Source: Niastella soli
GTDB lineage: Bacteria > Bacteroidota > Bacteroidia > Chitinophagales > Chitinophagaceae
Assembly (NCBI RefSeq): GCF_017742245.1
Contig: NZ_JAGHKO010000003.1
Location: 62,001 to 126,000 of the forward strand
Direction: 5' to 3'
Length of the DNA stretch: 64,000 nucleotides
A program made the translations under genes and the position numbers. Below are positions 62,550 to 64,000 of this stretch, in pieces (the first letter of the stretch is position 1; every line of letters starts with the position of its first letter). The notes under the pieces are model-generated. The model ran no database searches. It was not told where the DNA came from and worked only from the letters and a program-made list of their open reading frames with translations.

Positions 62550-64000
62550 CTATTCATTGCGCCCCGAACCCGGTTCAATTATGCGCCCAAAGAAAATGGC
62601 ATTCATAAATAACCGGGTGCCGCCCAGCCAAAAAGCCCTGAAATTAGGATTGTCGGCAATGGAGATCACTCGGCCATTGCCCACGGTATTCACCAGCACC
62701 GCCGCTGAATTTTTTATGGCATCATAATTTTCTTTTGTCACAAAGCCACTTTGTAAGGGTCTGTCACCATACACAAATGGGTTGGAATAAGGGTTTTTAT
62801 TTCGCTCAGGGTAAACGGCATTGGCCTTGAACAGGTCAACAAACGGATAGTTGTAACCGTACGCAAGCGGGTGGCTCAGGTCGGTAGCTGCCCTGAAGAT
62901 GGCGCCATTCATTTTTTGCGCACCGGTGCGGTACTCGCGTTCTGTATAAGCGATCTGTTTGGCGGTATCTTCTTTTGGCTTCTTGAACGTAATATTGGTG
63001 AACCCATTTTGTGCAGCCCATTGTACCGCTTCTTCTGTAACAATTAAAGTGCCGCCGGCTTGTATCCAGCTGCGAAGCTTTTCTTTGTCGAGGTTGTTGT
63101 ACGGGGTGCCATACGTGGCGCCTACCATGATCAGGGTATTGTATTTACTCAGATCGCAGCGGTTAAAGGTAGGCACTTCCAAATGAGTGGATGGGATGTT
63201 GAACTGCTGATCGAGCAGATACCAGATCTCGCCGGCATCGGTAGCATTTACGCCAGTACCGGTTATCATAGCAATGGAGGGTTGAGCTACGGGCCGCATT
63301 TTCCAGCTGCCCAGATCGCTGCCGCTGATGGCATTGCCCGTTTGCAATGCATAAGCGGTAATACCATTGGGTTCTACCGCATTTTTGATCAACTCGTATA
63401 ATTTGTCGGCATCCATGGTTTGGCTTTTTACCGGAATGCAGATGGTGCCATAATTAAATTTGTGGGTACCGTTGTTAACGGGTATTTCAAAAATGCCGGC
63501 GGAAGCACGGGTAATAACGCCTGCTTCCTGCAAGGCATACAAAGCACGGGGTGCATAATGTTCATCCCATTCAAACAGGTAGGCGTAATTGCTTTTGCCA
63601 CCCGCTACACTGCCGGTGGGCGCAACAGGTTTATCAACCCTGGTTCCCATAAGGGAGTTGGTAAAGCGGGTAGCGTTCAATTCTGCATAAGGTAATCCAA
63701 AGGCCAGTGGCAGGGTCCAGGCGGTGATGTCGTAAAACAGACTGTCTTTGTAAGAAAGCGTTTTATCAAAAATGGCCCTGATCACTTTGTACTGGTTTTG
63801 ATTGGCAGGCACTACATAGGCATTTCCTTTTTCAAAGGAATAACCATCAGCTTGCAGCGGGTTGTTCAGTTCGTATACGTCTATTTGTTGACGGCGAAGC
63901 ATCTCCACAAACAGGTTGGTTTTACTTTTATCGCGCGTGCTTCCAAATACATACCCTCTTACCGGCGCTGTGGCGGCTTCTGCTAAGACATTCTTATAGA
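62550..64000 (-). CDS. M14 family zinc carboxypeptidase, N-terminus beyond window
   Basis: The C-terminal 483 residues or so of a large exported zinc carboxypeptidase are visible; the frame continues past the right edge with no start codon needed in the window. The catalytic M14 domain lies outside the window. The visible region has a glutamine-amidotransferase-like fold (IAMITGTGVNATDAGEIWYLLD, then LIMVGATYGTPY and GGTLIVTEEAV), which is usual in this Bacteroidota group. Substrate unknown. Confidence 0.85.
   Translation of the reverse strand, partial: YKNVLAEAATAPVRGYVFGSTRDKSKTNLFVEMLRRQQIDVYELNNPLQADGYSFEKGNAYVVPANQNQYKVIRAIFDKTLSYKDSLFYDITAWTLPLAFGLPYAELNATRFTNSLMGTRVDKPVAPTGSVAGGKSNYAYLFEWDEHYAPRALYALQEAGVITRASAGIFEIPVNNGTHKFNYGTICIPVKSQTMDADKLYELIKNAVEPNGITAYALQTGNAISGSDLGSWKMRPVAQPSIAMITGTGVNATDAGEIWYLLDQQFNIPSTHLEVPTFNRCDLSKYNTLIMVGATYGTPYNNLDKEKLRSWIQAGGTLIVTEEAVQWAAQNGFTNITFKKPKEDTAKQIAYTEREYRTGAQKMNGAIFRAATDLSHPLAYGYNYPFVDLFKANAVYPERNKNPYSNPFVYGDRPLQSGFVTKENYDAIKNSAAVLVNTVGNGRVISIADNPNFRAFWLGGTRLFMNAIFFGRIIEPGSGRNE

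Overview
This 64 kb window comes from a Bacteroidota chromosome, most likely a member of the Chitinophagaceae (Chitinophaga/Niastella-like). The evidence is a type IX secretion translocon gene (sprA) beside ruvA, a T9SS C-terminal sorting domain, many Bacteroidota-type lipoproteins, the futalosine menaquinone pathway, ligase-associated DNA-repair genes, an SSB ending in DDLPF, and promoters of the Bacteroidota TAnnTTTG type with few Shine-Dalgarno sequences. No rRNA, tRNA, prophage, insertion sequence or CRISPR array was seen. Most genes are chromosomal housekeeping or cell-envelope genes.

Layout. 1-4769: sprA (cut by the left edge) and ruvA, minus strand. 5415-11674: fabH, a trans-sulfuration PLP enzyme, an atypical D-aminoacylase-like lipoprotein, a GNAT acetyltransferase and an S41 protease, plus strand. 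11864-14537: fabD, folE and two tandem 6-pyruvoyl-tetrahydropterin-synthase-type genes, minus strand. 14801-18203: mqnB, mqnD, a small lipoprotein and a phosphotransferase. 18204-21449: photolyase, class IV aminotransferase and NarL-type response regulator, minus strand. 22377-32236: a lipoprotein broken by a stop codon, a ligase-associated helicase, a T9SS cargo protein, a di-heme cytochrome c, an ATP-dependent DNA ligase and its exonuclease. 32367-37012: a periplasmic-binding-protein-like protein, guaA and two GIN-domain proteins. 37137-45228: pbpC and a thioester alpha-2-macroglobulin, divergent. 45349-51678: a fused oligopeptide ABC ATPase, a DUF1415 protein and a very large TraB/GumN-like protein. 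52174-64000: queA, a lipoprotein, an esterase, lysC, an Ldh2-type dehydrogenase, a Tat-exported Gfo/Idh oxidoreductase, a divergent L,D-transpeptidase-like protein, a DUF433/DUF5615 pair, ssb and an M14 carboxypeptidase cut by the right edge.

Functional links. folE and the PTPS pair make pterins or 7-deazaguanine precursors, and queA acts late in queuosine synthesis. mqnB and mqnD are two steps of menaquinone synthesis. Helicase, ligase and exonuclease belong to the ligase-associated repair set. PbpC and the macroglobulin are a known periplasmic partnership. sprA provides the export route for the T9SS cargo protein.

The most unusual feature lies between the genes. Many spacers carry arrays of 7-bp or 8-bp degenerate units. 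Several elements consist of about five units, a short spacer and about five inverted units. These elements sit at the 3' ends of genes: some begin within a few bases of the stop codon and some supply the last codons and the stop (metB-like gene, GNAT, folE, mqnB, aminotransferase, DNA ligase, TraB gene; one-sided versions at the binding-protein, queA and esterase genes). Four families of these heptamers and a companion palindrome are also stacked in frame inside the helicase gene. I found this pattern by reading the sequence; I cannot say from here how widespread or functional it is.
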